A stretch of DNA of 24,355 nucleotides, taken from the NCBI GenBank assembly GCA_012515885.1, contig JAAYXN010000128.1:1-24355 (forward strand). The letters are read 5' to 3'. Origin of the DNA: Rhodococcus sp. (in: high G+C Gram-positive bacteria). GTDB taxonomy: Bacteria; Actinomycetota; Actinomycetes; Mycobacteriales; Mycobacteriaceae. The notes under the pieces were generated by a model that made no database searches, was not told where the DNA came from, and saw only the letters and a program-made list of their open reading frames with translations. Below are positions 1 to 6,616 of the stretch, piece after piece. The first letter of the stretch is position 1, and every line of letters begins with the position of its first letter. A program made the translations under genes and the position numbers.

Positions 1-714
1 CAATGCCACATCGACAACCAGGTCGACGTTGCCATCCGGTGCCGCCGCAATGATGTCGTCTGCGACTTCGCTGGACGTTCGGACATCGGTGGACGTTCGG
101 TAGTTCACGACCGCATCGGCACCAGCCGCACGCGCAATACGTGCCTTTTCTGGTGAAGACACCGTCGCAATCACGAACGCACCGTCGTACTTGGCTAATT
201 GAATCGCAGCGTTACCGACCGCGCCCGCTCCCCCAGTAACCAGCACCGTCTTACCGGCAAGCGGACCATCCACATGCAGGCAGTGCCAGGCCGTCATATA
301 CGGAATACCAATCCCGGCCGCGAACTCGTCGGAAACGTGGTCCGGCAGCAGAACAGCCTGACGCGACGGCAAACATACGTATTGCGACGCCGTCCCGTGC
401 GAACGATTCCATGCCGCATTCCACAGCCAGACCCGCTCTCCCAGCCGCGAATCAGCAACTCCACTGCCAACGGCATCAATGACGCCGACACCGTCCGAGT
501 GGGGAATCGACCATTCCGCCCCCGCCCACGGACGCCCACCGCGCCGCGCCCGCCAATCGGAAGGGTTCACTCCAGACAGGTTGATCTGGACCCGCACCTC
601 ACCGGCAGCGGGCTCCGGCGCCTGCACCTCACGCAGTTTCAGCACCTCACGGGCGTCACCGAGTTCCCGGTACGCCGCGACGCGCATCAGCGTCAGACTG
701 TTCTGCTTAACCAC
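1..714 (-). CDS. Zinc-less MDR family NADPH:quinone oxidoreductase, partial (C-terminus beyond window)
   Basis: This is the N-terminal 238 residues of a medium-chain dehydrogenase/reductase; the reading frame is still open at base 1. The GroES-like domain carries the family signature VNPSDWRARRG near residues 49-59. The Rossmann domain starts near residue 155 with VTGGAGAVG (159-167), the NAD(P)-binding glycine loop. I see no structural-zinc cysteine cluster or catalytic zinc ligands, which places it with quinone oxidoreductases rather than alcohol dehydrogenases. The expected reaction is NADPH-dependent reduction of quinones or activated alkenes in the cytoplasm. I chose the GTG at 714 because AGGAG lies five bases upstream. 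An in-frame ATG at 687 gives a more typical MDR N-terminus but has no ribosome site. The gene begins 15 bases after the ATPase gene, so it is the third gene of an operon with the azoreductase. The substrate is unknown. Confidence 0.85.
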   Translation of the reverse strand, partial: MVKQNSLTLMRVAAYRELGDAREVLKLREVQAPEPAAGEVRVQINLSGVNPSDWRARRGGRPWAGAEWSIPHSDGVGVIDAVGSGVADSRLGERVWLWNAAWNRSHGTASQYVCLPSRQAVLLPDHVSDEFAAGIGIPYMTAWHCLHVDGPLAGKTVLVTGGAGAVGNAAIQLAKYDGAFVIATVSSPEKARIARAAGADAVVNYRTSTDVRTSSEVADDIIAAAPDGNVDLVVDVAL

Positions 715-719
715 GGCTA

Positions 720-724
720 CTCCT
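720..724 (-). promoter_or_regulatory. Ribosome binding site deciding the MDR gene start
   Basis: AGGAG on the minus strand sits five bases before the GTG at 714 and within the gap after the ATPase stop codon. It favours the GTG over the in-frame ATG at 687. Confidence 0.55.
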
Positions 725-729
725 GTTCC

Positions 730-1443
730 TCAGGCCGAACGTTGTGCGTGACGCTGCGTCTCATCCCGCACATCGAGGGAGGCGTACTCGCGCTCCGCCG
801 CAGCGATCGCCTCATGCACTGGCATCGCGACAGGAAGCTCAAAGTGGCGTGCGATCCGCTCAGCGCGCTCACTCAAATCGCCGCCGATCACCGTGTACGG
901 CACTCCGATTTCGTCCATCACTTCCATGAGCAGACGATCGGACGAGTTACGGAACGTCGCGTTCACCGGGCGATGCCCATCTTCAGACAGCGGAAGCTCG
1001 TTAGGAAGATGCACGAACGCGGTAAACGTCTCGCGCACATGACGTTTGAACGCCTTACCTAACTCCGCCATCACTTCTTCGAAGTACGCCAACTCCGGTG
1101 TCTTCGTGACAGATTCATCAGCAGACAGCGTGGCGGACTCATTGGGGTTAATGCCCACCTTCACCCGCACAGCTCCATAGATCCACTCCTGCAACGACGA
1201 TCCATCAGAAATGAAATTGCCGTCAAGGAGCCGCTCATGAGCACACCGATCGGAATGGCGAACCACGATCATCTGAATCAACTCGGCGGACGTGCATTCC
1301 TCAAGAGTCTTGCCGGGCGCAGCGTCGGGAAGGATTTCCCGCATCGTTTTAGCCCGCGTCCGAGGAATGCCCGTGTAGTGGGACAACACCATCGAAGTCA
1401 GTGTTTTCCCGCTCGAATACGTCCCCGAGATCCCCAGATTCAT
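730..1443 (-). CDS. AAA_28 / NadR-kinase-like P-loop ATPase
   Basis: A 237-residue soluble protein that begins almost directly with a Walker A loop, GTYSSGKT (residues 7-14). Other features match the AAA_28 family, which includes the ribosylnicotinamide-kinase domain of NadR: an arginine-rich segment after strand 1 (RTRAKTMREI, 28-37), an FISDGS motif (78-82) where the family has an acidic residue before Ser/Tyr, a P-x-x-x-D-G-x-R segment (151-158) like the family's lid region, and a final GGDLSERAERI (177-187). I infer a kinase or ATP-dependent enzyme acting on a small molecule, not a mechanical ATPase; the substrate is not recognisable. The ATG overlaps the azoreductase stop as ATGA and has no ribosome site of its own, so translation is probably coupled. 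It has no DNA-binding or membrane segment. Confidence 0.7.
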   Translation of the reverse strand: MNLGISGTYSSGKTLTSMVLSHYTGIPRTRAKTMREILPDAAPGKTLEECTSAELIQMIVVRHSDRCAHERLLDGNFISDGSSLQEWIYGAVRVKVGINPNESATLSADESVTKTPELAYFEEVMAELGKAFKRHVRETFTAFVHLPNELPLSEDGHRPVNATFRNSSDRLLMEVMDEIGVPYTVIGGDLSERAERIARHFELPVAMPVHEAIAAAEREYASLDVRDETQRHAQRSA

Positions 1444-2075
1444 GCGCGCGCGCCGACAAGCGCAAGCGCTGCGGCCCGAGCCGAATCGATGTGACCAACC
1501 AGGTCAGCAGCAGGATCCGCCGTCATCACGGTGGGTGAGAAACGCTCGTACGTGATGTCCTCAATGCCGCCGAACCGCAGCCAGTCATCAACAAACGGCT
1601 GCGCGAAGTCAGAACCAAACTCGGGAGCGATACCCGGCTTGAACACGCCACTGGTGAGCGCCACAAAAGCACGCTTATCAGCGAGCAGACCGCTGTAGCC
1701 AGCCTCCGGATCGAACCCGAACAGCCAACCCGGCTGGGTAATGATGTCCACGAGCTGCTTGAACTTGTACGGAACACCCGCATTCCACAGCGGCAACGCG
1801 ATCGCATACATGTCGAACTCCGCGAACGTATCGAACAGTGCCTTGCAGTCCGCCCACAACTGCTGCTGCTCCGGCGTCTGCTCAGCGCCACTAAAGACCG
1901 CCATCTTGGCGTCCGCCGCGACCGTGCCGAACTCCGGCAAGTCCATCTCAAACAGGTTCCACGTCGTCACCTGCACGCCGGCCGCAGCAAGTTCGCTTAC
2001 GTAGGCACTGGTGATCTGCGAAGAGTATGAGTTCTCGCCACGAGGCGAAGCTACGATTTCCAGGACCTTCGTCAT
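1440..2075 (-). CDS. FMN-dependent NADH-azoreductase-like flavoprotein
   Basis: A 211-residue flavodoxin-fold protein of the AzoR / NAD(P)H dehydrogenase (quinone) family, close to the usual family length. The FMN-phosphate loop is SPRGENSYSS (residues 10-19). PLWNAGVPYKFKQLVD (95-110) matches the conserved P-x-W-N segment that contacts the isoalloxazine ring and precedes the dimer helix, and TSGVF (141-145) fills the third flavin loop. The family performs two-electron reduction of quinones and azo bonds using NADH. In bacteria it often protects against quinone or electrophile stress, which I infer here from the MDR oxidoreductase in the same operon. The ATG at 2075 follows GAAG on the minus strand, a weak ribosome site. 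It is the first gene of the cassette, and a palindromic operator candidate lies about 100 bases upstream. Confidence 0.85.
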   Translation of the reverse strand: MTKVLEIVASPRGENSYSSQITSAYVSELAAAGVQVTTWNLFEMDLPEFGTVAADAKMAVFSGAEQTPEQQQLWADCKALFDTFAEFDMYAIALPLWNAGVPYKFKQLVDIITQPGWLFGFDPEAGYSGLLADKRAFVALTSGVFKPGIAPEFGSDFAQPFVDDWLRFGGIEDITYERFSPTVMTADPAADLVGHIDSARAAALALVGARA

Positions 2076-2170
2076 TGCACTTCACTTTCGTCGATGAGTC
2101 TTGCGGTGCAATTTCATTCGTACCGACGTCCCCGAAACCCCACAAGAACGCACTTTGAGGTGAGCGTGCT

Positions 2171-2188
2171 ACTCACCCGTAAGTGAGT
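2171..2188. promoter_or_regulatory. Perfect 6-6-6 palindrome, candidate operator in the divergent region
   Basis: ACTCAC and GTGAGT flank the six bases CCGTAA. A second, overlapping arm pair, GGTGAG (2159-2164) with CTCACC (2172-2177), adds to the symmetry. It lies 96 bases upstream of the azoreductase start and 126 bases upstream of the symporter start. Similar short palindromes around ACT and AGT are typical operators of HxlR- and MarR-type regulators, which often control quinone reductases and azoreductases. That assignment is inference, and no regulator gene is present in the window. Confidence 0.45.
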
Positions 2189-2226
2189 CACCACAAAACG
2201 GGCGTCGACGCTAATTGAATGCGGTA

Positions 2227-2310
2227 GCCTCCCAGCACTGTGCCAGTTCATGGCTGCCTGTTCACAGCTGCCACGACACGGCTAGGGCCAGCTAGAAGTT
2301 TCTGGGAGGC
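2227..2310 (+). promoter_or_regulatory. Possible leader stem masking the symporter ribosome site
   Basis: GCCTCCCAG (2227-2235) is the exact complement of CTGGGAGGC (2302-2310), and the latter contains the ribosome site GGGAGG of the symporter gene. If transcription starts upstream of 2227, the nine-base stem would close a 66-base loop and block initiation. The interior has a smaller possible stem around GGCTG and CAGC. I do not recognise a known riboswitch class. Confidence 0.3.
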
Positions 2311-2313
2311 ACT

Positions 2314-3207
2314 ATGGACTCAGCCCTCGCTACCGTCGGCTTGCCCGTCGCGCTAGCAATCATCATGTTTGGGCTGGGCCTGTCGCTGACAGTCGCTGAT
2401 TTTGGCCGGGTCGCACGTCACCCTAAGGCCGTCGCGGTCGCGTTGGTGTGCCAACTCCTCATTCTGCCGGTCATCGCATTCGGCCTAGTGAAGTTGTTCA
2501 ATCTGGAACCGCTACTCGCTGTGGGCGTGATGCTGCTCGCGGCATCTCCCGGCGGTACGACGGCCAATCTGTTTAGTCACCTGTTCCACGGCGATGTTGC
2601 GCTCAACGTGACACTCACAGCCGTCAATTCGATTATCGCCGTCGTTACGCTGCCGATCGTCACCAATTTTGCGCTCCTATATTTCGACCCGGGTGAAGGC
2701 AACGCGCTGGGCCTCCAGTTCGGCAAGGTCGTTCAAGTCTTTGCGATCGTGCTGATCCCAGTAGCCCTGGGTGTTCTGGTGCGACGGCTCTACCCCGGTT
2801 TCGCTGCCGCGATGGACAAGCCCGTGCGGATCGGATCCGCCGCTGTTCTCGTCCTGGTTATCGTCGGCACCGTCGTCGCCGAACGCGAGAACATTGGCGG
2901 CTACATCGCGTCTGTCGGCCTCATCACGCTGCTCTTCTGCATCCTGAGCCTGACCATCGGCTACTTCATTCCGCGTCAGCTCGGAATCACCAGCCGCCAG
3001 TCCATTGCCTGCTCGATGGAAATCGGCATCCACAACAGCACCCTGGCCATCACCATCGCTGTCAGCCTGCTCGCGAACGTCACCATGGCGGTGCCCGCCG
3101 CCGTGTATGGCGTGCTGATGTTCCCCGTCGCGGCAGTGTTTGGGTGGATCATCACACGCAACGCAGCGCCACAGGACGAGAGGGGTTCTGCAGTACCGAA
3201 AGGCTAG
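2314..3207 (+). CDS. Bile acid:sodium symporter family (BASS/SBF) transporter
   Basis: A 297-residue integral membrane protein with about nine to ten hydrophobic segments, the usual size and layout for bacterial BASS carriers. It has the two family landmarks at the crossing helices: AASPGGTTANL (residues 76-86) and MEIGIHNSTLAI (235-246). Known members co-transport sodium with bile acids, pantoate, keto-acids or other amphipathic organic anions; the substrate here cannot be read from sequence. His240 stands where characterised homologues such as ASBT usually have Gln in a sodium site (alignment from memory). The ATG at 2314 follows GGGAGG by four bases. The gene ends 45 bases before the P450 start, so the two are probably one transcript. 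The short C-terminal tail (about residues 283-297) is charged and likely cytoplasmic. Confidence 0.85.
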   Translation: MDSALATVGLPVALAIIMFGLGLSLTVADFGRVARHPKAVAVALVCQLLILPVIAFGLVKLFNLEPLLAVGVMLLAASPGGTTANLFSHLFHGDVALNVTLTAVNSIIAVVTLPIVTNFALLYFDPGEGNALGLQFGKVVQVFAIVLIPVALGVLVRRLYPGFAAAMDKPVRIGSAAVLVLVIVGTVVAERENIGGYIASVGLITLLFCILSLTIGYFIPRQLGITSRQSIACSMEIGIHNSTLAITIAVSLLANVTMAVPAAVYGVLMFPVAAVFGWIITRNAAPQDERGSAVPKG

Positions 3208-3242
3208 AGCGAGACCAGCCATCATCCATAGATGACCGATCC

Positions 3243-3247
3243 GGGGG
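3243..3247 (+). promoter_or_regulatory. G-rich ribosome site deciding the P450 start
   Basis: GGGGG lies five bases before the ATG at 3253. The in-frame ATG at 3232 has no purine-rich site upstream, so the seven-residue extension it would add is probably not translated. Confidence 0.45.
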
Positions 3248-3252
3248 TACAC

Positions 3253-4668
3253 ATGTCAACAAAGACGAAGCACCACGATCCACTACCCGACGTTATTCCC
3301 CACCCGCGCTACCGTTTTCCACTGGTCGGTGACATCACTGCGATATCGACGTCGAAGCCCACTCAAGCGGCGATGCGCACTAGCCGCAACGTTGGCAGCC
3401 CCATCTTCGAGCAGTCACTGTTCGGGACCCGTTTCGTTCTCACCACCAGCCCTGAGTGTGTTGCCGACCTTTCTGACGAGTCGCGGTTCGCTAAGTACGT
3501 GAGCCCGTTTGTCGACGCGTTGCGCGGGCTTGCCGGGGATGGGCTCTTCACTGCGTACAACCATGAACTCAACTGGGATCGAGCACACAATCTGCTGCAC
3601 CCCGCGTTCGCCCAGAACGCCATGAAGTCGTACCACGACACGATGGTCGCCGTAGCGGACGAGCTTGTAGAGCACTGGGATTCGCATGTGGGAACGGCCG
3701 TCGACGTGTCGTCGGACATGACGAAGTTGACTCTTGAAACCATTGGTCGCGCTGGCTTTAGCTATTCGTTTGATTCGTTTCGCCGCGACCAGCTGCACCC
3801 TTTTGTCGCGTCGATGGTCGAGGGGCTCCGTTTCGCACAGTTGCAGTCGTTTAAGGGTCTTCCCCTCATCGGGAAGTATCTGTTTCCGCGCGCTACTAAA
3901 CGCAACGATGACGCGTTGGCGTACCTGGTTGACGTCGTCGACACGGTCATCCGGGAACGACAGGAGGACTACTCCCGCAACCCTGACGGGGAGCGTCCGA
4001 ATGATTTGTTGGAGATCATGCTGCGAGCCACCCGTGAGGGCGACGAGAACCGGGTCGATGACCGCAACATCCGCAACCAGGTGTTGACGTTCCTGGTTGC
4101 CGGACACGAAACCACCTCTGGTGCCTTGTCTTTTGCGCTGTACTACCTGTCGCAGAATCCGGACATTTTCGCTAAGGCACGCGCTGAGGTAGATGACGTG
4201 TGGGGTGAGGGTTCGCCGTCGTTCGCGCAGGTCCCGAAACTGCGCTATGTGCGTCGGGTGCTGGATGAAACGTTGCGGTTGTGGCCGACGGCGCCTGCCT
4301 ATGCGCGGGCTGCGCGTGAAGACACGGTGCTGGCCGGTAAGTATCCGATGGCTAAGGACGATTGGGTGGTCATTCTGCTCCCGGGCTTGCATCGCGACAG
4401 GGTGTGGGGTCCTGATCCGGAGCGTTTTGATCCGGACAATTTTCTGCCGGAGCGGGTGCGGGCTCGTCCAGCGCATGTCTATAAGCCGTTTGGGACGGGT
4501 GAGCGTGCCTGCATTGGCCGCCAGTTCGCGATCCATGAGGCGGTCATCGTGTTGGGCACCATTTTGCGCCGCTACGATCTAGAACCCGACCCCACCTACG
4601 ACCTGCGAGTGTCCGAGCGCCTCACCCTCATGCCTGAGGGCTTCACGTTGAAGTTGCGTCGACGGTGA
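3253..4668 (+). CDS. Cytochrome P450, CYP102-like haem domain without a reductase
   Basis: A 471-residue P450. The I-helix oxygen-activation motif is AGHETT (residues 283-288), the K-helix ExxR is E339-T-L-R342, and the haem-ligand loop is FGTGERACIG with Cys420 as the iron ligand. Segments such as AGDGLFT, LTFLVAGHETTSG, LRLWPTAPA and RACIGRQFAIHEA closely match the haem domain of the fatty-acid hydroxylase P450 BM3 (CYP102A1), including a Phe in GDGLF where BM3 has its substrate-shaping Phe87. Unlike BM3, the protein stops after the haem domain: no FMN/FAD reductase is fused and none lies in the window. It should therefore need separate electron donors. BM3's carboxylate-anchoring Arg47 and Tyr51 do not seem conserved (alignment from memory). 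The likely chemistry is hydroxylation of a fatty acid or similar chain, an inference from family. It is probably co-transcribed with the upstream BASS carrier. Confidence 0.9.
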   Translation: MSTKTKHHDPLPDVIPHPRYRFPLVGDITAISTSKPTQAAMRTSRNVGSPIFEQSLFGTRFVLTTSPECVADLSDESRFAKYVSPFVDALRGLAGDGLFTAYNHELNWDRAHNLLHPAFAQNAMKSYHDTMVAVADELVEHWDSHVGTAVDVSSDMTKLTLETIGRAGFSYSFDSFRRDQLHPFVASMVEGLRFAQLQSFKGLPLIGKYLFPRATKRNDDALAYLVDVVDTVIRERQEDYSRNPDGERPNDLLEIMLRATREGDENRVDDRNIRNQVLTFLVAGHETTSGALSFALYYLSQNPDIFAKARAEVDDVWGEGSPSFAQVPKLRYVRRVLDETLRLWPTAPAYARAAREDTVLAGKYPMAKDDWVVILLPGLHRDRVWGPDPERFDPDNFLPERVRARPAHVYKPFGTGERACIGRQFAIHEAVIVLGTILRRYDLEPDPTYDLRVSERLTLMPEGFTLKLRRR

Positions 4669-4690
4669 GGGGTGCTCACAGGGGTTTTTG

Positions 4691-4757
4691 TGCTCTCACA
4701 ACTAGGCTGGCAGCCAGGGCGTGGACCCTGTGGATCCATAATTTCCCTGTGAGAGCA
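4691..4757. terminator. Inverted repeat between convergent P450 and recD genes
   Basis: TGCTCTCACA (4691-4700) and TGTGAGAGCA (4748-4757) are perfect ten-base arms around a 47-base spacer. A second stem, CAGGG (4715-4719) with CCCTG (4726-4730), is nested inside. The position between two convergent stop codons fits a shared transcription-end structure, but there is no T-run after either side, so it is not a classical intrinsic terminator. Confidence 0.35.
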
Positions 4758-4762
4758 GAGCC

Positions 4763-6616
4763 CTATCCGCCGAACGGGCGGACTTCGCGGCGCAGACCAG
4801 AGGCACGAAGAACTTGGCGACGAACACCCGCTCGCACTGACTCTTCGGTACCCAAGATGCGGACACGTGAACGCGCACGAGTAATGGCCGTATACAACAA
4901 CTCTCGCGTCAACAACGTCGCCCTAGCCTCAGGAAGAACAATCGACACCGCGTCATACTGGCTGCCCTGACTGCGGTGAATGGTCATCGCATACACCGTC
5001 TGAACCTCCGACAACTGACTTGGATGCACCAGGCGCGCCTCCCTGCCACGCGGGAACGCCACCGCCAACGAACCATCCTGACGCGTCACCACCACACCCG
5101 CATCACCGTTATAGATCCGCTGCTCATAATCATTGGCCATCACCAGCAGCGGCTGTCCAGCAAACCACTCGTCCGGACCAAACCGGCGCCCCTGAGCAGA
5201 CGCGACCCACTCCTGCGCCAACAACGCCCAATGCCCCACGCCATACGGGCCTTCACGGTGCGCGCATAACAATCGATGCGACTCAAGCCCCGCTAACGCA
5301 CCCAACGCATCACCCGCTTCCGCAGACCGAGTCACCACCTCGGATGACTCCATAACGTCACGGCGCAGCGCCGACACGTCCTGGGGAGCAGATAGCGACA
5401 GCGCCGGATCGCCGCTATTGAGCAACTCGACGACATCGTCATCACGTCCATCACGCACCGCCACCGCCAACTGGGCGATCGCACCGCCGAAGCGTCGGCC
5501 ACGGGAAAGACGCACCACTCCCCCACGAAGGCGCTCCAACTCCCGGGCACTGAGCGCCGTCTCGTTCGGATCGGTGGACGCCTCAAGGTCCGCAGCCACT
5601 ACCCGAGCCAAGCGACCGTCATCGGGGGCTTCCATGCTGCGGTCGACCAGGTCCGCGAGTACCGCGCCCGCATCTACCGACGTCAACGGATCGGGGTCGC
5701 CTACCAAGATCAAACGCGCGTCGGGGCGCACCGCTTCGAGGAGACGCCACATCATCGTCAGCGACACCATCGATGTTTCATCCACGACAACCACGTCGTA
5801 GGGCAGCCGGTTGCCAGGGTTGTAGCGGAACCGACCACCCGGCATCCACCCCAGCATGCGGTGCAGCGTCATCGCCTTAATGCCCTCAGGCAAGCCGAGT
5901 TCGAGAGTCTGCTCGTCGACAGCTTCCTGCAACCGGGCAGCAGCCTTGCCTGTCGGTGCCGCCAAACCGATTCGCGGCGGCGTCGTGAACTGCGCAGATA
6001 TCAACGCAAGCACACGCGCAACCGTGTGCGTTTTACCGGTTCCCGGCCCACCTGCGATGACCGTGGTGGGTTTGAGCACCGCCAACGCGGCCGCGATCCG
6101 CTGCCGGTCAGGCGTCGCGGCATCACTGAAATACTGGCTGAGCCCCCGAACGAGCAGCGATTCGTCGACGTCGGGCGCATCCTGAATCCGCGCATCGAGG
6201 ACGTGTCGGATTGTCTGTTCCTGCGTGAAATAGCGATCCAGATACAGCAATTCGCCGTCATCGGTATCAACCAGGCGCAGTGGCCGGAGCGGTTCACGAC
6301 CATTGCCGAGAACGAGCGGACTAACCCGCAGCGCCGCCACCACCGCGTCAGCGTCTGGCCACGGCAACGCGGCGAGGTCTTCTTCCGTCAGATCCTCCAC
6401 CGTGACGTCGCGCATGCGCCGCACGTCCAGGCACACCGAACCGGACCGCACCGCACGCACCGCCAATGCGGCTGCGAAAAGCACAAGGTCATTGGATTCA
6501 CCGCCGAGGCTGCGTAAGCGTTCTGCAACGTGGACGTCGGACGCGGTCAGCACCCCGCAGGTATTGAACTCGCGCAGCAGCCCCTTGCCGCGCTGCGCGA
6601 TCAGGATCTCGGTCAT
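4763..6616 (-). CDS. recD: Exodeoxyribonuclease V subunit RecD (5'-3' helicase)
   Basis: A 617-residue SF1B helicase, similar in length to E. coli RecD. The N-terminal domain (about 1-160) is followed by the Walker A loop GGPGTGKT (189-196, Lys195), AAPTGKAAARL just after it, and the Walker B motif VVVVDETSM with Asp279-Glu280. The C-terminal part has the UvrD-like motifs TIHRSQGSQYD and LLYTAITRAR. RecD is the fast 5'-3' motor of RecBCD, which unwinds and degrades DNA at double-strand breaks. The ATG at 6616 overlaps the recB stop as ATGA and has AGGAG five bases upstream; an in-frame ATG at 6679 lies inside recB and has no such support. It is the last gene of the recC-recB-recD operon. I see no missing catalytic residue. 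Confidence 0.95.
   Translation of the reverse strand: MTEILIAQRGKGLLREFNTCGVLTASDVHVAERLRSLGGESNDLVLFAAALAVRAVRSGSVCLDVRRMRDVTVEDLTEEDLAALPWPDADAVVAALRVSPLVLGNGREPLRPLRLVDTDDGELLYLDRYFTQEQTIRHVLDARIQDAPDVDESLLVRGLSQYFSDAATPDRQRIAAALAVLKPTTVIAGGPGTGKTHTVARVLALISAQFTTPPRIGLAAPTGKAAARLQEAVDEQTLELGLPEGIKAMTLHRMLGWMPGGRFRYNPGNRLPYDVVVVDETSMVSLTMMWRLLEAVRPDARLILVGDPDPLTSVDAGAVLADLVDRSMEAPDDGRLARVVAADLEASTDPNETALSARELERLRGGVVRLSRGRRFGGAIAQLAVAVRDGRDDDVVELLNSGDPALSLSAPQDVSALRRDVMESSEVVTRSAEAGDALGALAGLESHRLLCAHREGPYGVGHWALLAQEWVASAQGRRFGPDEWFAGQPLLVMANDYEQRIYNGDAGVVVTRQDGSLAVAFPRGREARLVHPSQLSEVQTVYAMTIHRSQGSQYDAVSIVLPEARATLLTRELLYTAITRARSRVRILGTEESVRAGVRRQVLRASGLRREVRPFGG

Noticed and set aside
199..1062. 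Plus-strand open frame of 287 codons
   Set aside because: It lies opposite the MDR and ATPase genes, whose minus-strand products have clear family motifs. Its translation is Arg/Pro-rich with no recognisable domain.
3415..4536. Minus-strand open frame of 373 codons opposite the P450
   Set aside because: The plus strand encodes a full P450 with all motifs. The antisense product is basic and low-complexity, a typical shadow in G+C-rich DNA.
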